Of a stretch of DNA of 64,000 nucleotides, positions 28,214 through 39,394 are shown piece by piece. Source of the stretch: Acrasis kona (taxonomy: Eukaryota > Heterolobosea > Eutetramitea > Acrasida > Acrasidae); contig JAOPGA020001010.1 of assembly GCA_026419775.2 (NCBI GenBank), positions 1 through 64,000 of the forward strand. Reading direction: 5' to 3'. Numbering within the stretch: the stretch's first letter is position 1; each line of letters begins with the position of its first letter. Made by a program: the position numbers and the translations under genes. A model generated the notes under the pieces. It ran no database searches and had not been told where the DNA came from. It worked only from the letters and a program-made list of their open reading frames with translations.

Positions 28214-29986
28214 TTATTTTGATGGCCAATTCGGTCTTGACATTTCATCAAAAGTAACTCCCTTGTCATCGACTGCTTTCATTTCAAATCCATCATCGTG
28301 ACACCTTACAATGAAGATGTGTTTTTTAATTTTTAATTCTTGATGGAATGGACTTTTTATGGCCTGTGGGTATAGAACGCCCATTGCACCATCTCCTAAA
28401 AATACGGTTCCATATCCGTTGTCATGACCTTGTATGATTTGACCATTATATATTCTTTTGCTCCTTGAGTAAGTGTGGTCGTGGTTTTCAAATACAATGG
28501 ATAGATTGTAGGAGGAGAACAATGGACCCCAGTGTGTTTTACCCTTCAGTACCATGTCATCAACGACATCACTAGAGGAGGGATATAGTGGTGCATGGTA
28601 GACCGCCATCTTTTTTGTTGTGGAGAGCTTTCCGCTCCACATATCCTTCATCCAGTTAACTTGATGCTTGTGCTTATTTACAACACCGCTATCTAAAACA
28701 AGAAGAGAGCACTTGTCAGTTAAAAGATGAGAGTGGAACAATGATTGATCGGTATCATATTTACCAATTTGATGATTCATAAAAACAAGATACGGAAGTG
28801 CGTCGATTGCTTTGCTACCAAACAAACCATATTTAGCTTCATGGTTGCCAATAGAAGTAAGGAGTGGTATCATCAGTCCTTCTTTAGTGACAGCTACTCT
28901 ATCATAGTCGCGAAGGAAGTTATACCATCTGGAAGAACAAGACAACATCCCATCATCATAAACTACATCACCTCCGATCAGAATAAAATCTGGAGAGCTA
29001 TTCGAAGCAGCAACGATGATATCCATGACCTGATTTTCGGCGCCAAGGTCGCCACCACTAGCAAACACCACACCACCACTTTTATTTAATGTTTTAAACC
29101 TTCTTGTTTTATCCTTGACCATGTAATGACCACCATCTGACTCAGCACTGATGACAAACCGATATTTCGTGCCCTCGTTTAACCCTAAAACTTGACAAGT
29201 ATGGATCCATCTATCATACACCTCCCATTGGTATTGGTTTAGATTTACCATTCTACATTTGATCTTTTGTAAACGTCTGCCATCATCAGAGAACAACTCA
29301 ACATGAGAGGTGTCAAAAGACGTTTGTGTAAAGAATTTAATAATGACATCTGTTTGAGGGTTTTCGGAGAGATTGAGGACGGCAAAGCATATTTGATCTC
29401 TCTCACAAGTACCTGGACTTTGGGGTTTTAAATATCTGGTTAGGGTTGTAGAGAAATGTTCTGGATAGTAGCACCAACACAAGCCATGATGATACCCGAA
29501 CATTATGATGTTTGAAAAATTCATCAGTAACAAAGCAAAAATTAAAACAAAATTAATGGATGATTTTTGGTAGAGGGGCACACTGTTAGTAGGCGAGGTG
29601 TATCCAGAATGTGTTCGTTCATCATGCAGTAATTTCACTTTTTTATATTCGGACTGAAGAATGTCTATTATGTATTTGCAGGAGAAGTAAGTAAAAATCG
29701 TTGTTAGAATTATTGAAACCATAATACCGAGGTAGTTGAACGCTTCAGCGAAAATGATGTAACAGTTCAATAAAAATATCACTGCTAATGAACTCAGCAC
29801 TACAAGTGCGAATATAAAGTAATGAATAATCTTTAGAATATTTAGTCGCGACTTCTTTAATCTTCTTCGCCTAATTTGCAATCCGCATATTAATACGTGC
29901 GCGGTAATAAATATTGCATCGATTAATATTGTGGAACATAGTGAATATGTTGTTCTCCTCATGTAATAGGACCATTGTGTATCCAT
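28214..29986 (-). CDS. Membrane-anchored purple acid phosphatase-like metallophosphoesterase
   Basis: 590 aa from the ATG at 29986. Four to five hydrophobic helices occupy residues 15-165. A fibronectin-like beta segment (about 195-300) precedes the catalytic domain. Metal-binding blocks are ASGGDLG (D313), IGGDVVYDD (D340, Y343), GNHE (N381, H382), VYHAP (H464) and ENHDHTYSR (H502, H504), so every block of the PAP five-motif set is present. The last block begins EN where most PAPs have GH, and substrate is unknown. The multi-span N-terminus is unusual, as most PAPs are secreted with a simple signal peptide. The catalytic domain probably faces outside or the lumen. Tail-to-tail with the helicase. 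Confidence 0.88.
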   Translation of the reverse strand: MDTQWSYYMRRTTYSLCSTILIDAIFITAHVLICGLQIRRRRLKKSRLNILKIIHYFIFALVVLSSLAVIFLLNCYIIFAEAFNYLGIMVSIILTTIFTYFSCKYIIDILQSEYKKVKLLHDERTHSGYTSPTNSVPLYQKSSINFVLIFALLLMNFSNIIMFGYHHGLCWCYYPEHFSTTLTRYLKPQSPGTCERDQICFAVLNLSENPQTDVIIKFFTQTSFDTSHVELFSDDGRRLQKIKCRMVNLNQYQWEVYDRWIHTCQVLGLNEGTKYRFVISAESDGGHYMVKDKTRRFKTLNKSGGVVFASGGDLGAENQVMDIIVAASNSSPDFILIGGDVVYDDGMLSCSSRWYNFLRDYDRVAVTKEGLMIPLLTSIGNHEAKYGLFGSKAIDALPYLVFMNHQIGKYDTDQSLFHSHLLTDKCSLLVLDSGVVNKHKHQVNWMKDMWSGKLSTTKKMAVYHAPLYPSSSDVVDDMVLKGKTHWGPLFSSYNLSIVFENHDHTYSRSKRIYNGQIIQGHDNGYGTVFLGDGAMGVLYPQAIKSPFHQELKIKKHIFIVRCHDDGFEMKAVDDKGVTFDEMSRPNWPSK

Positions 29987-31032
29987 ACTTGATTTCTTTC
30001 GATCTGATTTGAATCTTCTAGTTGGCTCTTACAAAATATGCACTTTATCAAAGAATATGAAGACCTACCACCAAACGGACTTTACAAACTTTAAGGCAAT
30101 TACGTAACAATCGTTGTCGTGAATAAGATTTGTAAGGAAAGAATAGGAGCAAGCATAGCCCAAGAAATCCATTCGTACCTCACTGTTGTTGTATTGCAAT
30201 TGGAGTACTGTGACTCCGAGGAAGCTCCACAAATTTAAACTCCGAATCTGATTGTGTCTCTGATGATGTTGTGTTGACTTTGTTGCAAGGTTGCAAATAT
30301 CTTGAAATTAACGTGGATATGTGGGGAAATATTTATCAAAATTTAACCATTAATCCTTACATTTCACAATAAGCATCACAAGAGAAAAGTACATTTTATA
30401 AAGAAATCACTGGAAGTCCATACCAAGACAACCTCTATTACATAATCATGGGTGACACAACAATCACTGGAAGACATTAATAAATAGTCTACCTCCACAA
30501 ACAACAATTATTTTCTTTTCAATAATGGGTGATTCATTTATAATATCACTGGAATTCTGAAGACTACCTCCATTAATCAAATTAGATTTATACACGATAA
30601 ACACAGGTACTGACATTAAATGATTAGCCGAACCAAGTTTAATAGCAGGGATAAGCCCTGCACTCAGGAGCTGTCCGCTACGCCGACATCGACCATCGAT
30701 TGTTAAGAGACATTCATTACAGTAACATCGCATATCAAGATAGGATGTATTATTAGAACAGGATAGATTCGAAAGTAGCCAGATCTTACAGGTGGGCTCC
30801 CTATAGGCCTACCAAATGGATGTTGTTGGTGGACCATGTTCTGTTAAATCACGTGGTAATTACTTCTGTTAATTACTGCCGAGCGATCTGTTCTGTTAAT
30901 CACAAGTGTGATGTGATTTGTTAATTATGTAGAATTAGTAGTCCTTGAATGAACGATTCTCTTTGAATATGCTCTCATAAAGTATGTGCTTAAGCGAGAA
31001 GAAAAGTTTGAGGAGATTAAATCACCTGATTG
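29987..31032. other. Intergenic, left flank of the mobile-element-rich zone
   Basis: No supported gene. An 89-aa minus ORF at 30464-30733 has a Cys-containing start but no recognised domain. Short direct repeats such as ATCACTGGAA (30407, 30463, 30546) and CTGTTAAT (30841-30900) are present. Bases 31010-31032 already show imperfect similarity to 37431-37452. Confidence 0.45.
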
Positions 31033-31786
31033 AACCTACTGAGACGGAAGATTCAGATGAAATGACAGTATTGTAGACAAATTCCCTTTATTTACTTGTT
31101 GATTACCCAATTAAAAAGTTAAAAGCAACATCCCACGGATGGTGCGTAGTCACAGCTGCAACTGCAGCCTAAGATTTGTCCTCCGCTGCAGATATTGCAG
31201 CATAAGTTCTTGGGATGAGCGACAGTGGTGTTGTTGACTGGACCATATCTGCTACATGCCTTGTAACATGCAGGTGGGTCGTTGGACTCGGCACAGCCCT
31301 TGTAGCAAATCTTGACTTTGGTGGCGGTGGCGAAATTGATGTGGGGGCTTTCCATGTTCTTGAGTAGATTGTTGACTTGTGACCTACCAAACAGGCAGAT
31401 GACAGAACAAGATGCGAGGCAAATTGTTCGTTCTTGTCCCTCTAGAATCATACATGCCAATCTGCAGATTCTGCAGGCTTCAGACTCGCAAGCTGCAAGT
31501 CCAAAGATGATGGCGAGAGTGAGAGCGACTACTTGTACTTTCATTTGCTTTTTTTTATGTAGGAAGAGAGTCAAAACGCTTGTCTATTTATATCAATCGA
31601 ATCGAGTATAATATGGTACCTTCCTTTTGAGAATAATAATTCTACGATCAATGTAGTACTTACCTTTTGTTTACCAACCAGATATAGCACCTTCCTTTTG
31701 TTTACCAACCAGATATATCATAGGAGTTTAAATCTTCCGATTTCTTTATTGGACTGTCCTAAAATATATTCACGTCAAATCAACAA
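31033..31786. repeat. Duplicated block, copy 1 (identical to 37453-38206)
   Basis: About 754 bp match copy 2 base for base at a constant offset of 6420. The block contains a complete gene for a Cys-rich secreted protein, its 5' flank and the 5' flank of the next gene. Similarity continues on the left with mismatches and on the right as a deletion derivative of the neighbouring gene. Confidence 0.95.
31119..31544 (-). CDS. Cysteine-rich secreted protein, duplicate 1
   Basis: 141 aa from the ATG at 31544. The frame is open ten codons further, but without signal-peptide character. A signal peptide spans about residues 1-18 (MKVQVVALTLAIIFGLAA). The mature chain has about 19 cysteines, including CRICRLAC near the start and NLCCNICSGG, GCSCSC and a C-terminal GCCF, so an extensively disulfide-bonded extracellular protein is expected. 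No family is recognised. It is identical in DNA to the copy at 37539-37964, flanks included. Confidence 0.8.
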   Translation of the reverse strand: MKVQVVALTLAIIFGLAACESEACRICRLACMILEGQERTICLASCSVICLFGRSQVNNLLKNMESPHINFATATKVKICYKGCAESNDPPACYKACSRYGPVNNTTVAHPKNLCCNICSGGQILGCSCSCDYAPSVGCCF

Positions 31787-31803
31787 ACAGAATAATCGAA
31801 ACA

Positions 31804-33787
31804 ATGGTCAGTTACTCACTTGACAACAACCACACACAAGAAGACCCATCGAAAAAAAGTCAACCCACTCAAAACACGTTCGATAATCATCAACCCACTC
31901 AGAACACGTTCAATAATCATCAACCCACTCAGAACACGTTCAATAATCATCAACCCACTCAGAACACGTTTAGACTTACAAACCAAACAGAAACGGTAGC
32001 TAAGATTGCGAAGCATAAAAATTTAGAAGCAGAGCTCAAACAATTGAAGGAGTCAGAGTCTACACTAAATGAAAAGATTCAAATATTAAGAAACGGAGCT
32101 CAAACAATCGAAGGAGTCAGAATCTATTTTAATCGACGAGCTTAATCGTTGGAAGAGTCATGTCCAATCTAGTGTGAACATCAAATACTTAAAAGAGCAA
32201 GAAAAAGAGCTTAACGCCAGGTTAAGATCAGGGACGACCGTTTTGAACTTAAATGATCGAATTTTGATTTTGCAACAGCAAGAAAGAGAGTTGAGCGCCA
32301 GGCTAAATTCAGGAACGACCGTTATAGAGTTGGAAAAACAAATTTCGAACTTAAATAATCAAATTTTGATTTTGCAACAGCAAAAAAGAGAGTTGAAAGC
32401 CAGGTTAAGATCAGGAACGACCGTTATAGAGTTGGAAAAACAAATTTCGAATTTACGACAAGAAGCGAAAGGATTGAAAGAACTCTTGGCTGTTCAAGCA
32501 CATGTTAATGAACTAGAAGTCGACAACGAATATCTAAGAAGCCAAGAACAAAAGTTATATATCTGCTCTTCACAAAATGCGTCAAATTTAGCGACATTAA
32601 TTGGAAATTTGTTGAACGATATTCAAGAATTACATAATAAAATTAATGAAAAAAACAAACTAATTATGAGCTTGGTTGACTACAACAACGAATTAAATAG
32701 GAGGTTGAATTTATATGCCGATCTACCGCCAACTCATGATCAATTCTTCAACAACAACCGACGACCAAATCCTGAAGGTGAAAATCAAATCCAAAATAAC
32801 ACTCAATACCAACCACAATTTACAAATTCGCCAATTCAAAATCAGAATTCAATGTCCGAAGACGACTTCCCGGACCCGGTCATTCCACAAGATTCTCCTA
32901 ATGAAGGTAACACTCAGACATTGAATCGAACTACACCACCTCCTCAATTTCATAAGCATCGTCTTATATCTATCCCTCAAACAATTAGTCCTGAGTCTAT
33001 TGATGATTGGCGCAGGAAATTACACATCCCCATTTCCTACAATCTCGACAACATGGTTGAGAGGTTCGAAGAGCTTAAAGTAAAGTCCAAGTCGAAGTTG
33101 CCAGACTTGATATGGAGAGTTCAAAACTGTAAGAAAGAATCATCTGCTGGCGCTAATGCTCGATCCAAACTAATGGAACTAGTGCGTCAGGAAGAGAAAT
33201 TGTGGTCTAAATGTACGGACATGAATTTTGGGGAAAACTGCAGAGCATCAGAATTTGCTTGCTTTTACAACGCACATTTCAGCTCAGACAAACTATTACC
33301 GAGATCTTCGGAATCTATTATCAAAGAATCGTTATTGGATATGGATGAGGTTGGACAACTAGGATATCTTGCCTTGAATGGATACAACGTAGAATGTTTC
33401 TGCTATGCAATGGGTTGTGCAATGGCACTGTGGGTTGGAGTAATCTCTTCAAAAAGAAGAAGAGTAAACTGCACAGTCAACTTTGAACAAGAGTTGGACT
33501 TTATCAGAATCATGACAATTGCAAAAGCCCTGGAATTGTCAAATCCCATGATGGAATGGATATACAAAGCGACAAGAGCATATTATCAATATTTGACAGA
33601 TGATAAGGATCACCTCGAACAACTGAATCATGAATTGAAAAGATCTTGTATGAAAATTTTAAATCAATGCGGTCGAATATTCTCTTTGATCACCGTCGAA
33701 GTCCGTTTTCCAAATCACAACAATATTGCGCTTGCCATCTTGAAATCAGTAGGTCAAATAGAGAGGAACTTACCAAAGAAGAAATAA
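31804..33787 (+). CDS. Coiled-coil protein with tandem repeats and one frameshift
   Basis: The ATG at 31804 opens a frame with four 10-residue repeats (NNHQPTQNTF-type) that stops at 32145. From about 32091 the next frame continues to 33787. Family-independent evidence for one protein is an internal repeat: the segment at 32029-32065 is repeated at 32092-32128 in the other frame. Removing one A from AAGAAAC (about 32088-32094) would join them. No GT-AG intron of the right phase fits. The protein then has three coiled-coil repeats (ARLRSGTTV-ELEKQISNL), an Asn/Gln/Pro linker, and a helical C-terminal domain of about 280 residues that is unknown to me. Either a recent pseudogene, a base-calling error or a true frameshift site. 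Confidence 0.6.
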
Positions 33788-34547
33788 TTTTTTAAATAAA
33801 TTTACATCATTATCGTCTACCGGCAAAATGTTCTAATTGCTTTAGCTAGTTCTGTTAAAAATGGTAGATATCTCGTTCTGAAACTCAAGCCCTTCTTATG
33901 TTTAGGGCTCGGGATGGATACGAATTTATTCGAAGATAATCGAATGAATATGATTCGAATGAAATGTATGATGGTCCACTAACAGTACAAGTCCTTTTCG
34001 TGATTTTGGAGGTTTTGAAAATAAAGACACTTATTTTTAAACACAACCTATTTTGCAGAACAGTTACTTCAAGCAGCACCCTTGCACGTATGATACACTA
34101 TCCTTGCTGTCCTTTATTCTAACCATATAGAATTAATATTATGAATATAGATACTATTCCGATACAAAATGCATGTGCAACTATTCATTGAAGAATTCAC
34201 TCATTAACAATTAGATCTTTGGTAGACAGCTATGATAAAACTACATTGCTACAAAAGCACAGTGGGTAAATTCATTCATTTTTATACACTTTTACTTTTA
34301 TCATACATTGGTACATGCCAACATTAAATACGATCAGATAGCATCACTTGCGTCATGGATTGAAATGGAATCCAGAATCTTACAATGAGTACAATCTGAT
34401 CAGATGCTCATCAAAGCAAACAAATGTATTTTTGTAAATACATTGGAACTTGACTCCATCTATAGTGGTACTTGATTCTGAATTGAACGATAACTTATCG
34501 AATCAGAAGTAGACAACTCCACAGACAACTACCCATGTGAGAGAAGC
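33788..34547. other. Intergenic, nothing recognised
   Basis: AT-rich sequence with no coherent ORF in any frame and no structured RNA seen. Confidence 0.5.
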
Positions 34548-34830
34548 CTGAAAACTTTCTTCGATTTTGAAGTAGATGAACAAACCAAACCTCGCCAATT
34601 AATTGACCAGATACCCTTTAACTTCTTCAAAGAATTCGAGGCGTACAGAGACACGAAGACGATTCCGACGACGTTACCCAACAAGACCTTACAAAATTAA
34701 CTCAAAAACAAATGTTCATGATATGTACTCAACGCCTGAACGAATTAGCAGGATCCCTCGACGGAAGACGAGAAAGGTGTCAAGAAGGAGCAAAGACCTT
34801 CCACTCCCCTAACTCCGAAATCTAGCAGAA
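34548..34830 (+). pseudogene. Short decayed coding relic
   Basis: One frame reads FFDFEVDEQTKPRQLIDQIP to a stop near 34700. A single-base shift continues into QKQMFMICTQRLNELAGSLD and a later stop. The composition is protein-like and differs from chance ORFs, but no family is recognised and there is no start codon. Confidence 0.35.
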
Positions 34831-35224
34831 GGAAGATCAGGAAGCCATCCAAGCTCGAATTCTAGACGTTGCTTCCGCCCGGCCAATAACTACCTCGCCT
34901 TCCTTATCGTCAAGCCAAAAATTTTTTTTATATTGATTAAAAGTACTTTTTATTTATTGATTCTACAAACAAAACGTAATTGGTAAAGAGCAGTCGTACA
35001 CAAGAGACCTTCGCGGATGCCCTCAATGGCTTTTTTGTTCCAACATTCTTATAAAGTACAGATGTTCCAACTGGCAGAGTAGTAGTTGCTTTTAATATAT
35101 GGGTAGGTAATATTTCTGTTGGAGGTTGAATATGTTGGTATGAAATAGCAGCTGAATGTGTTGAATTTAGGACTCTATCCAAACTCGTGATAATTTTGGT
35201 AATACCGAGTTAGCGAGTTGTTTT

Positions 35225-35870
35225 ATGGTTTACAATTTCTGGAAAAAAGCAGATGAAGTTCTGATTTGCAAGCCATGTAGACTGATAGTAGAACAGCAGA
35301 AGTGGGACTATGCCAAGCTAAAAGGGCCCACCTCAAATATCCTACGTCATTTTAGGTCCCACTACCGTGAGATTGTGGAAGACAACACTAAACAAACAAG
35401 AGCAGTTGTGGCAATCCCTCCGCAGGAAGCACTAGTCAGGTGCGTTGTAAAAACAAACCAGCCGTTTACATTCGTCCAAGATCCTAGCTTTCGCCAACTC
35501 TTCGAAAGCAACAACATCGAGCTACCAATCAAGTCGGCAATAACATCAAAAGACCGAGTATCATGAGGACGCAAGGTCCAAGCAAGTTTCAGAAGCGTCG
35601 CCACAAATCACATTGTCGTTGCCCATCTATTTATGAGATCAGCGACCACCTTGATGATGTCATATCCAGTTCAAACGGTTATGAAAATGTTGACGCCCTA
35701 ATTACAAACGCAGTAAAGTCTGGACAGGAGCATTTCAAGAAGTACTACTATTTAATGGACGGAATGATGCTTATTTTGTTGCATGCTTGACCCACGCTTC
35801 AAGACATCATTTCTACACAAACAATTGGGTACAGAGGCTGTGAGCGTATGTAATTACATATCCAAAAATT
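35225..35870 (+). pseudogene. hAT-family DNA transposase relic
   Basis: The ATG at 35225 begins with a BED-type zinc finger: CKPCR at about residues 16-20, then SNILRHFRSHYRE supplying the His ligands. It is followed by FVQDPSFRQLFESNNIEL, typical of the region before the hAT RNase-H core. The core itself is largely missing. From about 35640 other frames carry C-terminal hAT features: ISDHLDDVIS, HFKKYYYLMDGNDAYFVAC and, after a shift, LDPRFK. The transposase is therefore broken by stops, an internal deletion and at least one frameshift. No terminal inverted repeats were found by eye. Confidence 0.75.
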
Positions 35871-36297
35871 GAAAATTGATTACACCATAACTCCTGTTCC
35901 AGCTGTCACACCATTCAACACTATATAACTCAATTATTGATCGCATGCTAAAAGACACGCCACAAGTAGTTTAGTCGAAGTTAAATTATTTTTATTCTGT
36001 TCTCTTGTTTCTTGTGGTAGTTCCTTCCACCTGTAACATCTTTTTTGGTGTGGCCCTTTACTTTTTTGTTGCATATCTAAACCACATCCAAGGCATTTCC
36101 AGTAGCTTTAAAAATGGTTACAAAACAATAAAGTTGATGATATCAATTTTATACCGGTAAGGAACAAGACATGGGTCGTTTTTGTCATTATCACCAATGT
36201 ACTACTCATATTAACATTATTCGACACGTTGAAAGAATTAGGCTACCTTAAAAGAAGCATACATTTTTTTATTTGTGCGAAAATGTGGGCTGTGTGT
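35871..36297. other. Intergenic, nothing recognised
   Basis: Sequence between two transposon relics, with no coherent reading frame. Confidence 0.45.
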
Positions 36298-37088
36298 TTA
36301 ACCTTGGCGAACTTGCGGAGAAAGTAGATTTTCACAGCGAAATGCTATTTTTAAATGTCCATATATTACAACAATACGGCGTTTGGCATCCTTAGATGAA
36401 TTCTTTCCCTTGTTGGTGATATTCTGTAAAGCATGATTCGGCAGTAGTTGCAATACTGTCCTCTCATTGATACCCCCTCTTGTCCTTGTACGTTGGACGG
36501 ACTTCTTAGATAACGGTACTTCATTGGCTTCAGGTTCAACAAAGCCTCCTCTTGCGTTCTTCATTCTATACTGCGGCTTCGGATCAGGCTTGAACTACAC
36601 GTTTGTAATTGGAAGTGGAAGATGCTGTACTTTCGTCAATTTCGGATTGTTGTAGTGCACGTGTAGTCCGACGGCTTTGAATACAAATAGAACACGCCAG
36701 CTCTTGATGTGGATGTTCTCAAAGTGTAGGCTCCATTTGACTGGAATTCCTTCGAGATGTCCTTTGCCTTCCCCAACCGCTTTGTCGCCTGTATTTCTGT
36801 CTTTGTTTCTCTATTTTGTTTCTCAAAGCGGACTTCAAAAGACTTTTCGTCCATGAACTGCGTCACCGCATCATCTATCCTTGTTGATTTTTAATTCTGT
36901 TGAGCAACCCACTTTCTAAAAATACAACCTCCGCAAACATTACACCATATAGAGATTTCGCGGTACACAACGATATCAAAAGTCCATGGAAGTACCTGGA
37001 CATCATGTTCTCTCACATGTAACAGGGTTCGATCAAGATTTAACGTCATATTACTTGCCCTGTCTGCTAGATACCTCCACCTTCTCAA
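36298..37088 (-). pseudogene. Decayed coding relic, probably mobile-element derived
   Basis: Three minus-strand open pieces follow one another in different frames: 37088-36891 (ending CNVCGGCIFRKWVAQQN, a possible zinc-knuckle), 36866-36636 (Lys/Glu-rich, ending SKPSDYTCTTTIRN) and 36564-36298 (starting MKNARGGFVEPEANEVP). Together they look like one protein broken by stops and shifts. No family can be named. Location between a hAT relic and a duplicated block suggests a transposon. Confidence 0.4.
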
Positions 37089-37452
37089 ACCCTGTCAATG
37101 GATTATTTGCACTGCATCAAGAATTAGAAATCTACTCAGAACACTAAATAGCCCTTGCACACCCGCCGCATTATCTACTCTCCATGTTGAAGAGATCAAA
37201 TGAGGTTACGACAGGTAGTCAATTTTCACGTGACCCTCTACTCTCATGTCTACACACCATAAAGTCATTAAACCTTACACTAGTTAGACATAATCCTGTG
37301 TAGAACTTCACATTATGTTTGCCTTCTCGTGAGGTAATTATTTACACTAATTGGCTCCCCATCAAATGTTCCGATCATAAATACCATTTTATGGTTGATG
37401 GATATTTTGTTAACGAGATTCTACCGGCAGGAGGAGATTAATCACTTGGTTT

Positions 37453-38206
37453 AACCTACTGAGACGGAAGATTCAGATGAAATGACAGTATTGTAGACAA
37501 ATTCCCTTTATTTACTTGTTGATTACCCAATTAAAAAGTTAAAAGCAACATCCCACGGATGGTGCGTAGTCACAGCTGCAACTGCAGCCTAAGATTTGTC
37601 CTCCGCTGCAGATATTGCAGCATAAGTTCTTGGGATGAGCGACAGTGGTGTTGTTGACTGGACCATATCTGCTACATGCCTTGTAACATGCAGGTGGGTC
37701 GTTGGACTCGGCACAGCCCTTGTAGCAAATCTTGACTTTGGTGGCGGTGGCGAAATTGATGTGGGGGCTTTCCATGTTCTTGAGTAGATTGTTGACTTGT
37801 GACCTACCAAACAGGCAGATGACAGAACAAGATGCGAGGCAAATTGTTCGTTCTTGTCCCTCTAGAATCATACATGCCAATCTGCAGATTCTGCAGGCTT
37901 CAGACTCGCAAGCTGCAAGTCCAAAGATGATGGCGAGAGTGAGAGCGACTACTTGTACTTTCATTTGCTTTTTTTTATGTAGGAAGAGAGTCAAAACGCT
38001 TGTCTATTTATATCAATCGAATCGAGTATAATATGGTACCTTCCTTTTGAGAATAATAATTCTACGATCAATGTAGTACTTACCTTTTGTTTACCAACCA
38101 GATATAGCACCTTCCTTTTGTTTACCAACCAGATATATCATAGGAGTTTAAATCTTCCGATTTCTTTATTGGACTGTCCTAAAATATATTCACGTCAAAT
38201 CAACAA
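37453..38206. repeat. Duplicated block, copy 2 (identical to 31033-31786)
   Basis: Every 60-base line I compared between 37501 and 38160 is identical to the line 6420 bases earlier. Identity stops at CAACAA (38206), where copy 2 jumps past the start codon of the neighbouring gene. Confidence 0.95.
37539..37964 (-). CDS. Cysteine-rich secreted protein, duplicate 2
   Basis: 141 aa, same DNA and protein as the gene at 31119-31544, with the same start, signal peptide and roughly 19 cysteines. Both copies keep about 240 bp of identical 5' flank, so both could be expressed. Absence of any difference shows that the duplication, or a gene-conversion event, is very recent. Confidence 0.8.
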   Translation of the reverse strand: MKVQVVALTLAIIFGLAACESEACRICRLACMILEGQERTICLASCSVICLFGRSQVNNLLKNMESPHINFATATKVKICYKGCAESNDPPACYKACSRYGPVNNTTVAHPKNLCCNICSGGQILGCSCSCDYAPSVGCCF

Positions 38207-38368
38207 CCACACACAAGAAGACCCACCGAAAAAAAGTCAACCCACTCAAAACACGAATCATCAACCCACTAAAAACACGTTACAGACCAAACAGAAACAC
38301 CTCCTCAATTTGATACAAGAGTTGGACTTTATCAGAATCACGACAATTGCATTCCATCATAGGATTTG
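38207..38368 (+). pseudogene. Deletion derivative of the coiled-coil gene at 31804
   Basis: Downstream of copy 2 only scraps of the neighbour remain. The start codon is gone (jump between CAACAA repeats, 31786 to about 31828). The 10-residue tandem repeats are cut to about one and a half. Then the text skips from about 31995 to CCTCCTCAATTT (as at 32939), and again to GAGTTGGACTTTATCAGAATCA (as at 33493) before diverging. Over 1.5 kb of the parent is lost in at least three deletions. Confidence 0.85.
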
Positions 38369-39394
38369 AATTCGTTTGAATAGATAACTTATGTGAGGCG
38401 AAATGTTTTGTAGACTGACGAAATAAAATTCTTATGTAAAATAAATTTGTTGAATTTTAAAAAATTGAAAATTCTTCTCTGCAATTTCGATTTTTAAAAA
38501 CACATTTTATTATAATAATCCTGCATCAATCTTCATTCTTACTGCTCGGTCCATGTTTTTAAAGTGTCCAACTTCCTTTTCATGTTATAAAGACATCTAC
38601 AAACTAAAACACAACCTGCAAGCAGAGTATGATTGTCTCTGAACTTACCAGAAATCGAGTTGCAGAGTTTCATGAACCTGTTGACATGTTCTATTGATAC
38701 CTGCTCATTGTAGGGGAGATCGCAACAATCAGGGTATTACAAAATCATTACTTGCCCTACCTACATGCTGATCTGATGATCATTCATATCCCATATGTTA
38801 TGACTTGATTTACCCCAGAAGTATGCTAGATACGTCTCCAGAGTCATCCCCTCCATAAAAGGAAGAAGAGAAGGTTAATAAAGAAGTAATAAAGGATTTT
38901 TAATAATTTAAAACCCATCAATATCGCTTTTTTCTTGTCCAAACACACCCATACTCCATTACTCCTATGCTGACATTTACTTGTATGGAGCCGTAGCCCA
39001 ATTATAGTGTTTACAATGTAATCAACATTCTGATGGCCTGGGTCAACCGTAAGGATATGTTGTTTCTTGCACAGGTACTGTCAACATTGTGTCCCAAATA
39101 GTTCACAGACATAGCTACAATCATATTATCAAAGTCCATGATGACATGGTGCGATGTAAAATGTCCATTCTTGTCTTTACGAAAATATAGGTACTGGTCT
39201 GCAACAGGTTTTCTAATGTAGGAGTGGCATACGCCGTACGTATCTTATTTTCTCTGACAACGATGATGTTTTGGCAGTTGTACATACATGGGGTATATGC
39301 GAAACAAAAAATTCAACAAGGATCAATAATTAACGTTTACCTACCCACGAATCCATATTCGGAGAAAGAATACTTAATGATAGAAAAGGACGTT
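38369..39394. other. Intergenic with a minus-strand coding relic
   Basis: From about 39310 down to 38920 the minus strand carries protein-like text in two frames (YRKPVADQYLYFRKDKNGHF-like, then a shift into LTVDPGHQNVDYIVNT). There is no start, and at least one frameshift. Family unknown. The rest (38369-38919) shows nothing. Confidence 0.4.

Noticed and set aside
30464-30733. 89-aa minus ORF with several cysteines
   Set aside because: No domain, no conserved pattern, and intergenic context. Too weak to call.
34937-35182. 81-aa minus ORF before the hAT relic
   Set aside because: No recognisable motif, and it lies in relic-rich DNA.
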